In this document: positions 42,801-49,481 of the stretch, piece by piece
Layout of the letters: each line of letters opens with the position of its first letter
Numbering within the stretch: position 1 is the stretch's first letter
DNA from: Mycobacterium sp.
Lineage (GTDB): Bacteria; Actinomycetota; Actinomycetes; Mycobacteriales; Mycobacteriaceae
NCBI GenBank assembly: GCA_021732005.1
Contig: JAKFVT010000029.1
Coordinates: 1 to 64,000, forward strand
Reading direction: 5' to 3'
DNA: 64,000 nt
Program-made: the position numbers and the translations under genes
Notes under the pieces: generated by a model
What the model was told of the DNA's origin: nothing
Databases searched by the model: none
The model's input: only the letters and a program-made list of their open reading frames with translations

Positions 42801-43978
42801 CGGCGGAACGACCGTTCACCCCCGAAGACATGACGTTGCTGACCGTGCTCAGCGGCCGTCTCGGCCAGGGTTTGCAGCGCGTCCACCAGGTTGATCAACA
42901 GCGGGAAACCGCACTGGCACTGCAACATTCGATCCTGGGTCCGGATGATCTACCTGCCGGATTCGCGGTGCGATACCAGCCGGCGTCCCACCCGCTGCAG
43001 GTGGGCGGCGACTGGTATGACGTGATCGCGCTCGACGACGGCCGGATCGCCCTTGTCGTCGGCGACTGCGTGGGCCACGATCTGACCGCGGCGACGGTCA
43101 TGGGACAGCTGCGCAGCGCCTGTCGCGCACTGCTGCTCGAAAGATCAAGCCCCGCCGCGGCATTGGCCGGTCTGGACCGCTTCGCCGCCCGGCTGCCCGG
43201 CGCGCAGTCCACCACCGCCTTCTGCGCGATCCTGAATCCCGCGACCGGTGAGCTGGTGTACTCCAGCGCCGGCCATCCGCCGCCGATCCTGGTGTGCCCG
43301 GATGGCACCACCACCCTGCTCGAGGGTGGCCACTCCATCGCGCTGGGTATCCGGCCTGACCGAGAACGCCCCCAGACCGAGGTGACCCTGCCGCCGCAGG
43401 CAACTCTGCTGTTGTACACCGACGGCCTCGTCGAGCGCAGACGCCGCTCGCTCGACGACGGAATAGAGCAGGCCACCAACGTCATTCGTGACGACGGCGC
43501 CCTCGACCTCGACCCATTGGCCGACCAGATAATGACAAGCCTGGCACCGCCAGGCGGATACCAGGATGACGTCGCCTTGCTGATCTACCGACACCCGAAA
43601 CCACTGGAAGTGACCATCCCGGCCGATGCGCTGCACCTGGCGCCGGCCCGCGCCGCCCTGCGTGACTGGTTGACCTCGGCCGGGATCGACCACGACCAGG
43701 CGCAGGACGTCCTGGTCGCCGCCGGCGAGGCCGTCACCAACGCCATCGAGCACGGATATCGCCACAGCCAGGGCGGCACGATCACCTTGCACGCCACGTC
43801 CGAAGTCGACCTGTTGCGCCTGACCATCACCGACGCCGGCTCCTGGAAACCGAAGGAGACCGGTTACACCCACCGCGGCCGCGGCATCCAGATCATGGAA
43901 GCGTTGATGGAGGACGTCTCGATCCTCCCCGATGCCGCCGGCACCGTTGTCCGCCTGTCGACGAGGATTCGCCGATGA
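39851..43978 (+). CDS. Giant hybrid sensor: HisKA-HATPase-REC-PAS-GAF-SpoIIE-RsbW-like
   Basis: 1375 residues from GTG 39851, with AAAGGA 6 nt upstream. Order: PAS-like N-terminus (25-160), GAF (180-335), HisKA with H350 in FFSNISHEFRTPITL, HATPase (about 460-575), receiver with D666 in VVSDVMMPRLDG, PAS (about 745-860), GAF (870-1000), SpoIIE/PP2C phosphatase (1030-1215, with VGDCVGHDL and LLLYTDGLVERRR) and an RsbW-like HATPase_c_2 (1245-1374, AAGEAVTNAIEHGYRH). Such chains join two-component input to partner-switching control of an alternative sigma factor. It overlaps the STAS gene, its likely substrate. Confidence 0.93.
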   Translation: MDVGSASGPDDHVGDDLAKVDWASTPLGPSSDWPQSLRTAVSIVLSSRFSMWMAWGPDLTFFCNDAYRRDTLGRKYPWALGRPLSEVWAEIWEDVGPRVGRVLATGEATWDEGLLLFLERSGYPEETYHTFSYSPLRDEAGQVVGVLCVVSEDTDRVIGERRMATLRHLGSDPSVVRTESEMLAFAARQLDRNTLDLPFTLTYLFDDDGTAQLAGASGIAAAHPAVPAALPRGGSGIWPVDQPAHGESVVVDLDGPPFTDLPTGEWRKPPSQALVTPLLAQGGPPSGFLVAALNRYRPLDDEYRGFIDLVAGHIATGVSSARSYSEQQRRADELAELDRAKTTFFSNISHEFRTPITLILGPVSELRAHAGLDERAQQELDVIQRNGLRLAKLVNTLLDFSRIEANRVQAHYEPVDLAQVTAELASVFRSAIDRADLELIVDCQPLAEPVYLDRDMWEKVILNLLSNALKYTFSGSITVRVTHDGDEAVVTVADTGIGVPAAEMPRLFERFHRIDSARARSTEGSGIGLALVKELVSLHGGTITADSVEDSGTTFTIRLPIGSGHLPAEALSPAGTSRSSNIAEPYVQEALRWLPDGGTGDLAAVPNPPPTVESPSRVLVADDNADMREYLVRLLRGAGYQVEEVADGQQALTRIRADRPDLVVSDVMMPRLDGLALVAALRNDPHTVAVPVLLLSARAGQEASIEGLQAGADDYLVKPFIAAELLARVRANIELAKLRSHHLRWRTALVESLQEAFFVCDEVGAVIEMNKAFTDILGFGPEDLPYDPVHPWWPDAVSQPEANAQIVDAFSALPDQPHGSYTVPVNHRDGHRVWITANIAHAQDPATGRSVMVGTFRDVTAEHYSVQRQTALATLNQQLAQADAVDDALHGALEQVRAQWSARRVLAAIFPGGGGATGTGTDNPDFAGDADEAQWAALAPDVREHITELGSSGNLLTPDTSIAGSAGIALQHPRGTLVIWIELPAERPFTPEDMTLLTVLSGRLGQGLQRVHQVDQQRETALALQHSILGPDDLPAGFAVRYQPASHPLQVGGDWYDVIALDDGRIALVVGDCVGHDLTAATVMGQLRSACRALLLERSSPAAALAGLDRFAARLPGAQSTTAFCAILNPATGELVYSSAGHPPPILVCPDGTTTLLEGGHSIALGIRPDRERPQTEVTLPPQATLLLYTDGLVERRRRSLDDGIEQATNVIRDDGALDLDPLADQIMTSLAPPGGYQDDVALLIYRHPKPLEVTIPADALHLAPARAALRDWLTSAGIDHDQAQDVLVAAGEAVTNAIEHGYRHSQGGTITLHATSEVDLLRLTITDAGSWKPKETGYTHRGRGIQIMEALMEDVSILPDAAGTVVRLSTRIRR

Positions 43979-44286
43979 GCACCCCGATGTCCGTTCGCGT
44001 AGAGCGGGCTGCCGACGGCCAGCTCGTATTGCTGGCGGCGGGCGAGATCGACGCCAGTAACGTGGCCGACTTTGCCGAGGCGCTCAACGCCGCGGTCAAC
44101 GGCGGCAGCGCCCTCAGCGTGGACCTGAGCGCGGTGGACTACCTGGACAGTGCCGCGATCAACGCCCTTGTCCCGCATGCCGAATCGCTAGAGATCATCG
44201 CCAATCCGGTACTGATGCGGGTCCTGACGGTGAGCGGTCTCGCCGAACTCACCAAGATCCGGCCCGCAGTCGAACCCGAGGACTGA
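43975..44286 (+). CDS. STAS-domain anti-sigma factor antagonist
   Basis: 103 residues. STAS fold: LVLLAAGEIDASNVADFAEAL and the phosphorylation-loop region LSVDLSAVDYLDSAAINALV, with the conserved D-S in DYLDSAAI, the site phosphorylated by RsbW-type kinases and dephosphorylated by SpoIIE phosphatases. It overlaps the giant sensor gene by 4 nt (ATGA), so the kinase, phosphatase and antagonist are made together. The cognate anti-sigma factor and sigma factor are not in the window. Confidence 0.92.
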   Translation: MSTPMSVRVERAADGQLVLLAAGEIDASNVADFAEALNAAVNGGSALSVDLSAVDYLDSAAINALVPHAESLEIIANPVLMRVLTVSGLAELTKIRPAVEPED

Positions 44287-44293
44287 CCCGCCT

Positions 44294-45310
44294 TCACAGC
44301 CCGCCGGGGCTCGTCAGCGCCAGCAGTCGCGACGTCGCGCGCAGATATTTCTTGCGGTACCCGCCCGCCAGCATCTCGTCGGAGAAGATGGTGTCGAGTT
44401 TGGCGCCGGAGGCCACCACCGGGATGCCCGCGTCGTAAAGCCGGTCGGTGAGGGCCACCAGCCGCAAGGCCACATTCTGGTCCTCGATCGAGTGGACGCC
44501 GGTGATGTACACGCACGCCACCCCTTCGATCAGGGTGAGATAGCGCGACGGGTGCATGGTCGCCAGATGCGCGCACAGCGCATCGAAATCGTCGAGGGTG
44601 GCGCCGGGCTGCGCGGCCGCCCTGGCCGCCACCGCCGCGTCGGTGAGCGGGTCCGGCGCCGGCGGCAGGCCACGGTGCCGGTAGTCCGGGCCTTCGATCC
44701 GCACCGTAGTGAAAATGCTTGCCAGCGTGTTGATTTCGCGCAGGAAATCTTGGGCGGCAAAGCGCCCCTCACCCAATTGCTCGGGCAGCGTGTTCGATGT
44801 CGCGGCGATCGAGACGCCGCGCTCCACGAGCTGAGACAGCAGCCGCGAGATCAGGGTGGTGTTACCCGGGTCGTCAAGTTCGAACTCGTCAATGCACACC
44901 ACCACGTAGTCGGCGAGCAGATCGATGCACTCGACGAACCCGAAAACCCCGGCAAGCTGGGTCAGCTCCCCGAAGGTGGCGAACGCCTTGGGATGCTCGG
45001 CCGAGTCGGGCAGTTGCCGATAGGACGACGCCAGCAGATGGGTCTTGCCGACGCCGAACCCGCCGTCGAGATAGATACCGGTGCCGGGCAAGGTGTCCCG
45101 CTTACCGAACAGCTTCTTCTTCCCGGCCCGCCGACGGGCCGCCTCCACGCAGAACGCCTGGCAGGCGTCCACCGCCGCGGCCTGGGTGGGCTCGTCGGGG
45201 TCGGGCCGATATGTCGCGAAGCTGACGCCCGCGAACGTGGGCGGCGGGACGAGTTGGGCGACGAGCCGCTCCGGGGACACCGTCGGATGACGATCGACGA
45301 GGCGGTCCAT
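44294..45310 (-). CDS. zapE: Cell division protein ZapE / AFG1-like ATPase
   Basis: 338 residues from ATG 45310. P-loop ATPase of the AFG1/ZapE family: Walker A GGFGVGKTH, Walker B VVVCIDEFELDD, sensor SIAATSNTLPEQL, and the C-terminal AFG1 region (YRKKYLRATSRLLAL). M. tuberculosis Rv2670c occupies the same position beside ribD (Rv2671). ZapE acts at the division ring in enterobacteria; in mycobacteria this is inferred. The start codon overlaps the edge of the divergent ribD frame. Confidence 0.9.
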   Translation of the reverse strand: MDRLVDRHPTVSPERLVAQLVPPPTFAGVSFATYRPDPDEPTQAAAVDACQAFCVEAARRRAGKKKLFGKRDTLPGTGIYLDGGFGVGKTHLLASSYRQLPDSAEHPKAFATFGELTQLAGVFGFVECIDLLADYVVVCIDEFELDDPGNTTLISRLLSQLVERGVSIAATSNTLPEQLGEGRFAAQDFLREINTLASIFTTVRIEGPDYRHRGLPPAPDPLTDAAVAARAAAQPGATLDDFDALCAHLATMHPSRYLTLIEGVACVYITGVHSIEDQNVALRLVALTDRLYDAGIPVVASGAKLDTIFSDEMLAGGYRKKYLRATSRLLALTSPGGL

Positions 45311-45344
45311 GACACGAACCCTTCCACGTGCTGCAATCGTTCCT

Positions 45345-46130
45345 ATGGCCGACCCGAGCTCCAACGACCCGGATGGGACGTACTTCACACTGCTGGGTGA
45401 CGTCAGTGCCGTAGACGATGACCGGGTCTACGAGCTCTACGCCTACCCTGCCGCCGCGGAACGCTGCGTGGTTCGGGGCAACATGATCGCCAGTCTGGAC
45501 GGCGGCGCCTCCACCGACGGCACCTCGGGCGGGCTTGGCGGCTCCGGTGACCGGAGGCTGTTCCGGGTGCTGCGCGAACTGGCCGACGTCATCGTCGTCG
45601 GTGCGGGCACCGCGCATGGCGAGGGCTACTCGGGTGCGCAGATGACGGTCGCGCAGCGCGGCAACCGGCAGCGCCGCGGACAGGGCGAAGTCCCGCCGAT
45701 CGCGCTGGTCACCCGTTCCGGCCGAGTCGAGAACGACTGGCCGGTGCTGACCCGCACCGAGGTGACGCCGCTGGTGCTCACCTGTGCCGACGTCGCGGCG
45801 GACACCGGTACCCGACTGGGCGGCGCGGCCGAGGTGATCGCCTGCTCGGGCGACGACCCGGCCGAGGTGGACCCGGCCGTCGCGCTGGCCGCGCTGGCCG
45901 AGCGCGGTTTGCGCCGGGTGCTCTGCGAAGGCGGGCCCACGCTGTTGGGGACGTTCATCGACCACGGGCTGCTCGACGAGCTGTGCCTGACCACCGCCCC
46001 GATGCTGGTCGGCGGGGAGGCACCGCGAATCGTGGGCGGCTCCGGTCAGGTGCTGACCTCGATGCGCCGCACGCACCTGATGTCGGACGCCGAGGGCTAT
46101 CTGTACGGGCGCTATACGCGCGTCGGCTGA
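45345..46130 (+). CDS. ribD: Pyrimidine-reductase-family protein (RibD C-terminal-like)
   Basis: 261 residues from ATG 45345 (ATG 45309 would overlap zapE; Rv2671 is 258). RibD C-terminal fold with NMIASLDGGASTDGTSGGL, ELADVIVVGAGTAHGEGYSG and EGGPTLLGTFIDHGLLDELCLTTAPMLVGG. No deaminase domain is present, so only the NADPH reductase half exists. Rv2671 is known to substitute for dihydrofolate reductase in part when overexpressed. Convergent-divergent context matches Rv2670c-Rv2671. Confidence 0.88.
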   Translation: MADPSSNDPDGTYFTLLGDVSAVDDDRVYELYAYPAAAERCVVRGNMIASLDGGASTDGTSGGLGGSGDRRLFRVLRELADVIVVGAGTAHGEGYSGAQMTVAQRGNRQRRGQGEVPPIALVTRSGRVENDWPVLTRTEVTPLVLTCADVAADTGTRLGGAAEVIACSGDDPAEVDPAVALAALAERGLRRVLCEGGPTLLGTFIDHGLLDELCLTTAPMLVGGEAPRIVGGSGQVLTSMRRTHLMSDAEGYLYGRYTRVG

Positions 46131-46166
46131 GCTGTTCGCACCGGCGGTGTCGCTAGGGTGGTGGGC

Positions 46167-47741
46167 ATGCGCGATCGTCGGGTCTGGGCCTCCCAGGCCA
46201 CCGTCAGCCTCGGCACCGCCGCACTGACTGTTCTGCTGACCGGATGTGCCCCGTGGCTGGCCGCCAACCCGCAGTTCGCCAGCGACAAGGCACACAACCC
46301 GTCGGGCCCGACCACCACCAATCCGGCGGGTGGACCGCCGGCCATCGCGGCCCCCAAGAACGAGCTCGGCTGGAAAGACTGCACATCGAAGGTGTTCGGT
46401 GACGCCGGGACGCCGCCCGCGCCCGGCGTGATCCTCGAGTGCGCCAGCTATGACGCCGACCTCGACCCGATCGCCGGAGCCACCGGCACCGTGAGCATCG
46501 GTGTGGTGCGAGCCCGCTCGGTGCAGACCCCGCCCGACGCCGGGCCGCTGGTGTTCACCACCGGCACCGACATCCCGTCGTCGATGCAGCTTCCGGTGTG
46601 GTTGTCCCGGTCCGGCGCCGACGTCCTCAAAAGCCATCCTGTCGTCTCGGTGGACCGCCGCGGAATCGGCATGTCCAGCCCGGTGGATTGCCGCGACTCG
46701 TTCGACCGCCAGGAGATGCGCGACCAGGCACAGTTCGAGTCCGGCGACGACCCCGTGGCCAACCTCGGTGCGATCACCATGACCGCGACGACGAGCTGCA
46801 CCGACACCATCGCGCCCGGCGACTCCGCCTACGACAATGCCCGCGCCGCCGAGGATCTCGAACGGCTGCGCAGCACCTGGGACGTGCCGGCGCTGGCTCT
46901 GATCGGTGTCGGCAACGGCGCGCAGGTCGCGCTGGCATACGCCGGTTCCCATCCCGACAAGGTGGCCCGGCTGGTGCTCGACTCCCCCGTGCCGCCCGGC
47001 GTCAACGCCGAAGCCGCGGCCGAGGAACAGGTCAAAGGCCAGCAGGCCGCCCTCGATGCGTTCGCCCAGCAATGTGTGGCGGTCAACTGCGCGCTCGGGC
47101 CCGACCCGAAGGGCGCCGTCGACTCGCTGCTGGCGGCCGCCCGGGCCGGCCGCGGTCCCGGCGGGGTCTCGGTGGCGGTGCTGGCCAACGCGATCGTCAC
47201 CGCGCTGGGCTACCCCAGCGGCGACCGCATCGGCAGCACCGTGAGCCTGGCCAACGTTCTCGCCGCCGCCCGCGGCGGTGACGCCAACCAGCTGAACAGT
47301 CTGATCAACCGGGCCGCGGCGATGCGCGACAGCGACGGCCAGTTCATCAACTCCTGCAGCGACGCCCTGAACCGCCCGACACCCGACCGGGTGCGTGAAC
47401 TCCTCGTCCAGTGGGGCAAGCTCTACCCACAGTTCGGGGCGGTCGGCGCGCTCGGCCTGGTCAAGTGCCTCAACTGGCCCAGCGGCGCGGCGCCCAAGGA
47501 TCCGAAGGACCTGAAGGTCAACGTGCTGCTGCTGGGCGTGCAGAACGACCCGATCGCCGGCAACCAGGGTGTGCCCGCGTCGGCGGCCACGATCATCAAC
47601 GCCGGCGCTGCCAGCAGGCGGGTGATGTGGCAGGGCATCGGGCACGGCGCCAGCATCTACACCGCCTGCGCGCTGCCGCCCATGATGAGCTATCTGGACA
47701 GCGGGAACATGCCGCCCACCGACACCTACTGCCCCGCCTGA
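46167..47741 (+). CDS. Lipoprotein of the alpha/beta-hydrolase (TAP-like) family, nucleophile missing
   Basis: 524 residues from ATG 46167. Lipoprotein signal peptide with lipobox LLTGC. Alpha/beta-hydrolase body with a TAP-like C-terminus, as in Rv2672. The nucleophile elbow, normally G-x-S-x-G, reads GVGNG (in LIGVGNGAQVALAYAG), so the Ser is replaced by Gly; the late His is kept in GIGHGA and an Asp candidate is in QNDPIAG. It may therefore be a non-catalytic binding protein. Cell-envelope location. It is 36 nt after ribD. Confidence 0.85.
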   Translation: MRDRRVWASQATVSLGTAALTVLLTGCAPWLAANPQFASDKAHNPSGPTTTNPAGGPPAIAAPKNELGWKDCTSKVFGDAGTPPAPGVILECASYDADLDPIAGATGTVSIGVVRARSVQTPPDAGPLVFTTGTDIPSSMQLPVWLSRSGADVLKSHPVVSVDRRGIGMSSPVDCRDSFDRQEMRDQAQFESGDDPVANLGAITMTATTSCTDTIAPGDSAYDNARAAEDLERLRSTWDVPALALIGVGNGAQVALAYAGSHPDKVARLVLDSPVPPGVNAEAAAEEQVKGQQAALDAFAQQCVAVNCALGPDPKGAVDSLLAAARAGRGPGGVSVAVLANAIVTALGYPSGDRIGSTVSLANVLAAARGGDANQLNSLINRAAAMRDSDGQFINSCSDALNRPTPDRVRELLVQWGKLYPQFGAVGALGLVKCLNWPSGAAPKDPKDLKVNVLLLGVQNDPIAGNQGVPASAATIINAGAASRRVMWQGIGHGASIYTACALPPMMSYLDSGNMPPTDTYCPA

Positions 47742-47761
47742 GCATCTGACCCTTCCGGCCG

Positions 47762-49057
47762 GTGTACGGTGCGACCGTGGCGCTAGCTGACTCATCGCGA
47801 TCCGGCCTGCTGGCCGCATTCCGCCCCCGAACCAGCCCACCCACCACCGCAGCGGTCCTGCGTTCGGTGCTGTGGCCGATCGCGATCATGTCGATCATTC
47901 ACCGCAGCTACGTGCTGTCCACCAACGGTTACATCACCGACGACTTCGGGCCCGTCTACCGGGCGGTGTCGAACTTCCGCCGCGGGTTCGACATCTACAA
48001 CGAGCACTTCGACTACGTCGACCCGCACTACCTGTATCCGCCCGGCGGCACCCTGCTGATGGCACCGTTCGGCTACCTGCCGGTCTTCGCCTCACACAAC
48101 TGGTTCGTCTTCTTCAACACCGCGGCGATGATCATCGCCGCATGCCTGCTCGTGCGGCTGTTCAGGTTCCCGCTGAGCTCGGTGGCCCTGCCCGCGCTGC
48201 TGCTGGCGATGTTCTGCACCGAGTCGGTGACCAACACACTGGTGTTCACCAACATCAACGGCTGCATCCTGCTGTGCGAGGTGCTGTTCTTCCGCTGGCT
48301 GCTGGACGGCAAAGTCAGTCACCAGTGGTGGGCGGGCGTGGTGATCGGCCTGTCACTGGTGGTCAAACCGGTCCTCGGGGTGTTGCTGCTGCTGCCGCTG
48401 CTGAACAAGCAGTGGCGCGCGGTCGTCGCGGCGATCATCGTGCCGGTGGTGTTCAACCTGGCGGCCTGGCCGCTGGTCGCCGACCCGATGAACTTCGTCC
48501 AGCGCACCCTGCCCTACATCTTCTCCACCCGGGACTACTTCAATTCCTCCGTGCTGGGCAACGGCGTGTACTACGGGCTGCCGATGTGGCTGATCGTCGC
48601 GCTGCGGGTGATCTTCCTGGCGCTGGCCGTGGCCAGCCTGTGGCTCCTGCACCGCTACTACAAGCACCGCGATCCGCTGTTCTGGATGCTCACCTCGTCG
48701 GGTGTGCTGCTGATCGCCTCGTGGCTGGTGCTGTCGCTCGCCCAGGGCTACTACTCGATGATGTTGTTCCCGTTCCTGATGACGGTCGTCCTGCCGAACT
48801 CGGTGGTGCGGAACTGGCCGGCCTGGCTGGCCACCTACGGGTTCTTGACCATGGACCGCTGGCTGATGTGGCGCTGGCCGACGACCGGGCGCTTCCTGGA
48901 GTACATGAAGATCACCTACGGCTGGTCGCTCATGCTGGTCGTGGTCTTCTGCGTGCTGTACTTCCGCTACGCCGACGCCAAGGCCGATGACCGACTGGCC
49001 GACGGTATCGATCCGCCGTGGATGCGCGAACCCCGGCGGGACGCCGCGGTAACGTGA
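47762..49057 (+). CDS. aftC: Arabinofuranosyltransferase AftC
   Basis: 431 residues, GTG start (MYGATVALADS), about the same as Rv2673 (433). Multi-pass GT-C glycosyltransferase with about ten hydrophobic helices; the periplasmic catalytic loop holds the acidic residues in ITDDFGPVYRAV (GT-C Asp pair), then DIYNEHFDYVDPHYLYPPGG. It adds alpha-1,3-arabinofuranosyl branches from decaprenyl-phosphoarabinose to arabinogalactan and lipoarabinomannan. Sits between the lipoprotein gene and msrB, as in M. tuberculosis. Confidence 0.95.
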   Translation: MYGATVALADSSRSGLLAAFRPRTSPPTTAAVLRSVLWPIAIMSIIHRSYVLSTNGYITDDFGPVYRAVSNFRRGFDIYNEHFDYVDPHYLYPPGGTLLMAPFGYLPVFASHNWFVFFNTAAMIIAACLLVRLFRFPLSSVALPALLLAMFCTESVTNTLVFTNINGCILLCEVLFFRWLLDGKVSHQWWAGVVIGLSLVVKPVLGVLLLLPLLNKQWRAVVAAIIVPVVFNLAAWPLVADPMNFVQRTLPYIFSTRDYFNSSVLGNGVYYGLPMWLIVALRVIFLALAVASLWLLHRYYKHRDPLFWMLTSSGVLLIASWLVLSLAQGYYSMMLFPFLMTVVLPNSVVRNWPAWLATYGFLTMDRWLMWRWPTTGRFLEYMKITYGWSLMLVVVFCVLYFRYADAKADDRLADGIDPPWMREPRRDAAVT

Positions 49058-49061
49058 ATGC

Positions 49062-49481
49062 ATGAGTTCCATTCCCGCCCCGAAGCTGGAACTGACCGAC
49101 GACGAGTGGCGCAAGCGGCTGAATCCGGCTGAATACGCCGTCCTCCGCGAGGCCGGCACCGAGCGTCCGTTCACCGGCGAGTACACCGACACCAAGACCG
49201 AAGGCGTCTACGCCTGCCGGGCCTGCGGCGCCGAATTGTTCCGCAGCACCGAGAAATTCGAATCGCACTGCGGCTGGCCGTCGTTCTTCGACCCGTCGCA
49301 CTCCGAAGCCGTCATTCTGCGTCCGGATGACACCCTCGGTATGCACCGGGTGGAAGTCCTGTGCGCGAACTGCCACAGCCATCTCGGTCACGTGTTCAGC
49401 GGTGAGGGCTACCCGACCCCGACCGACCAGCGCTACTGCATCAATTCGATTTCGCTCACGCTGGTGCCCACGGCGGATTAG
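49062..49481 (+). CDS. msrB: Peptide methionine-R-sulfoxide reductase MsrB
   Basis: 139 residues. Zinc cysteines in CRACGAELF and CANCHSHLG, the substrate region CGWPSFFDPS and the catalytic Cys in RYCINSISL are all present. It reduces methionine-R-sulfoxide in proteins. It starts 4 nt after aftC and ends in a 26-nt convergent overlap with the first GGDEF-EAL gene, which suggests that gene has been inserted or extended against it. Confidence 0.96.
   Translation: MSSIPAPKLELTDDEWRKRLNPAEYAVLREAGTERPFTGEYTDTKTEGVYACRACGAELFRSTEKFESHCGWPSFFDPSHSEAVILRPDDTLGMHRVEVLCANCHSHLGHVFSGEGYPTPTDQRYCINSISLTLVPTAD

Noticed and set aside
45102..47840. A 912-residue open frame on the minus strand
   Set aside because: It runs antisense across ribD, the lipoprotein gene and part of zapE, has no recognisable domain, and is the usual shadow of high-GC coding DNA.
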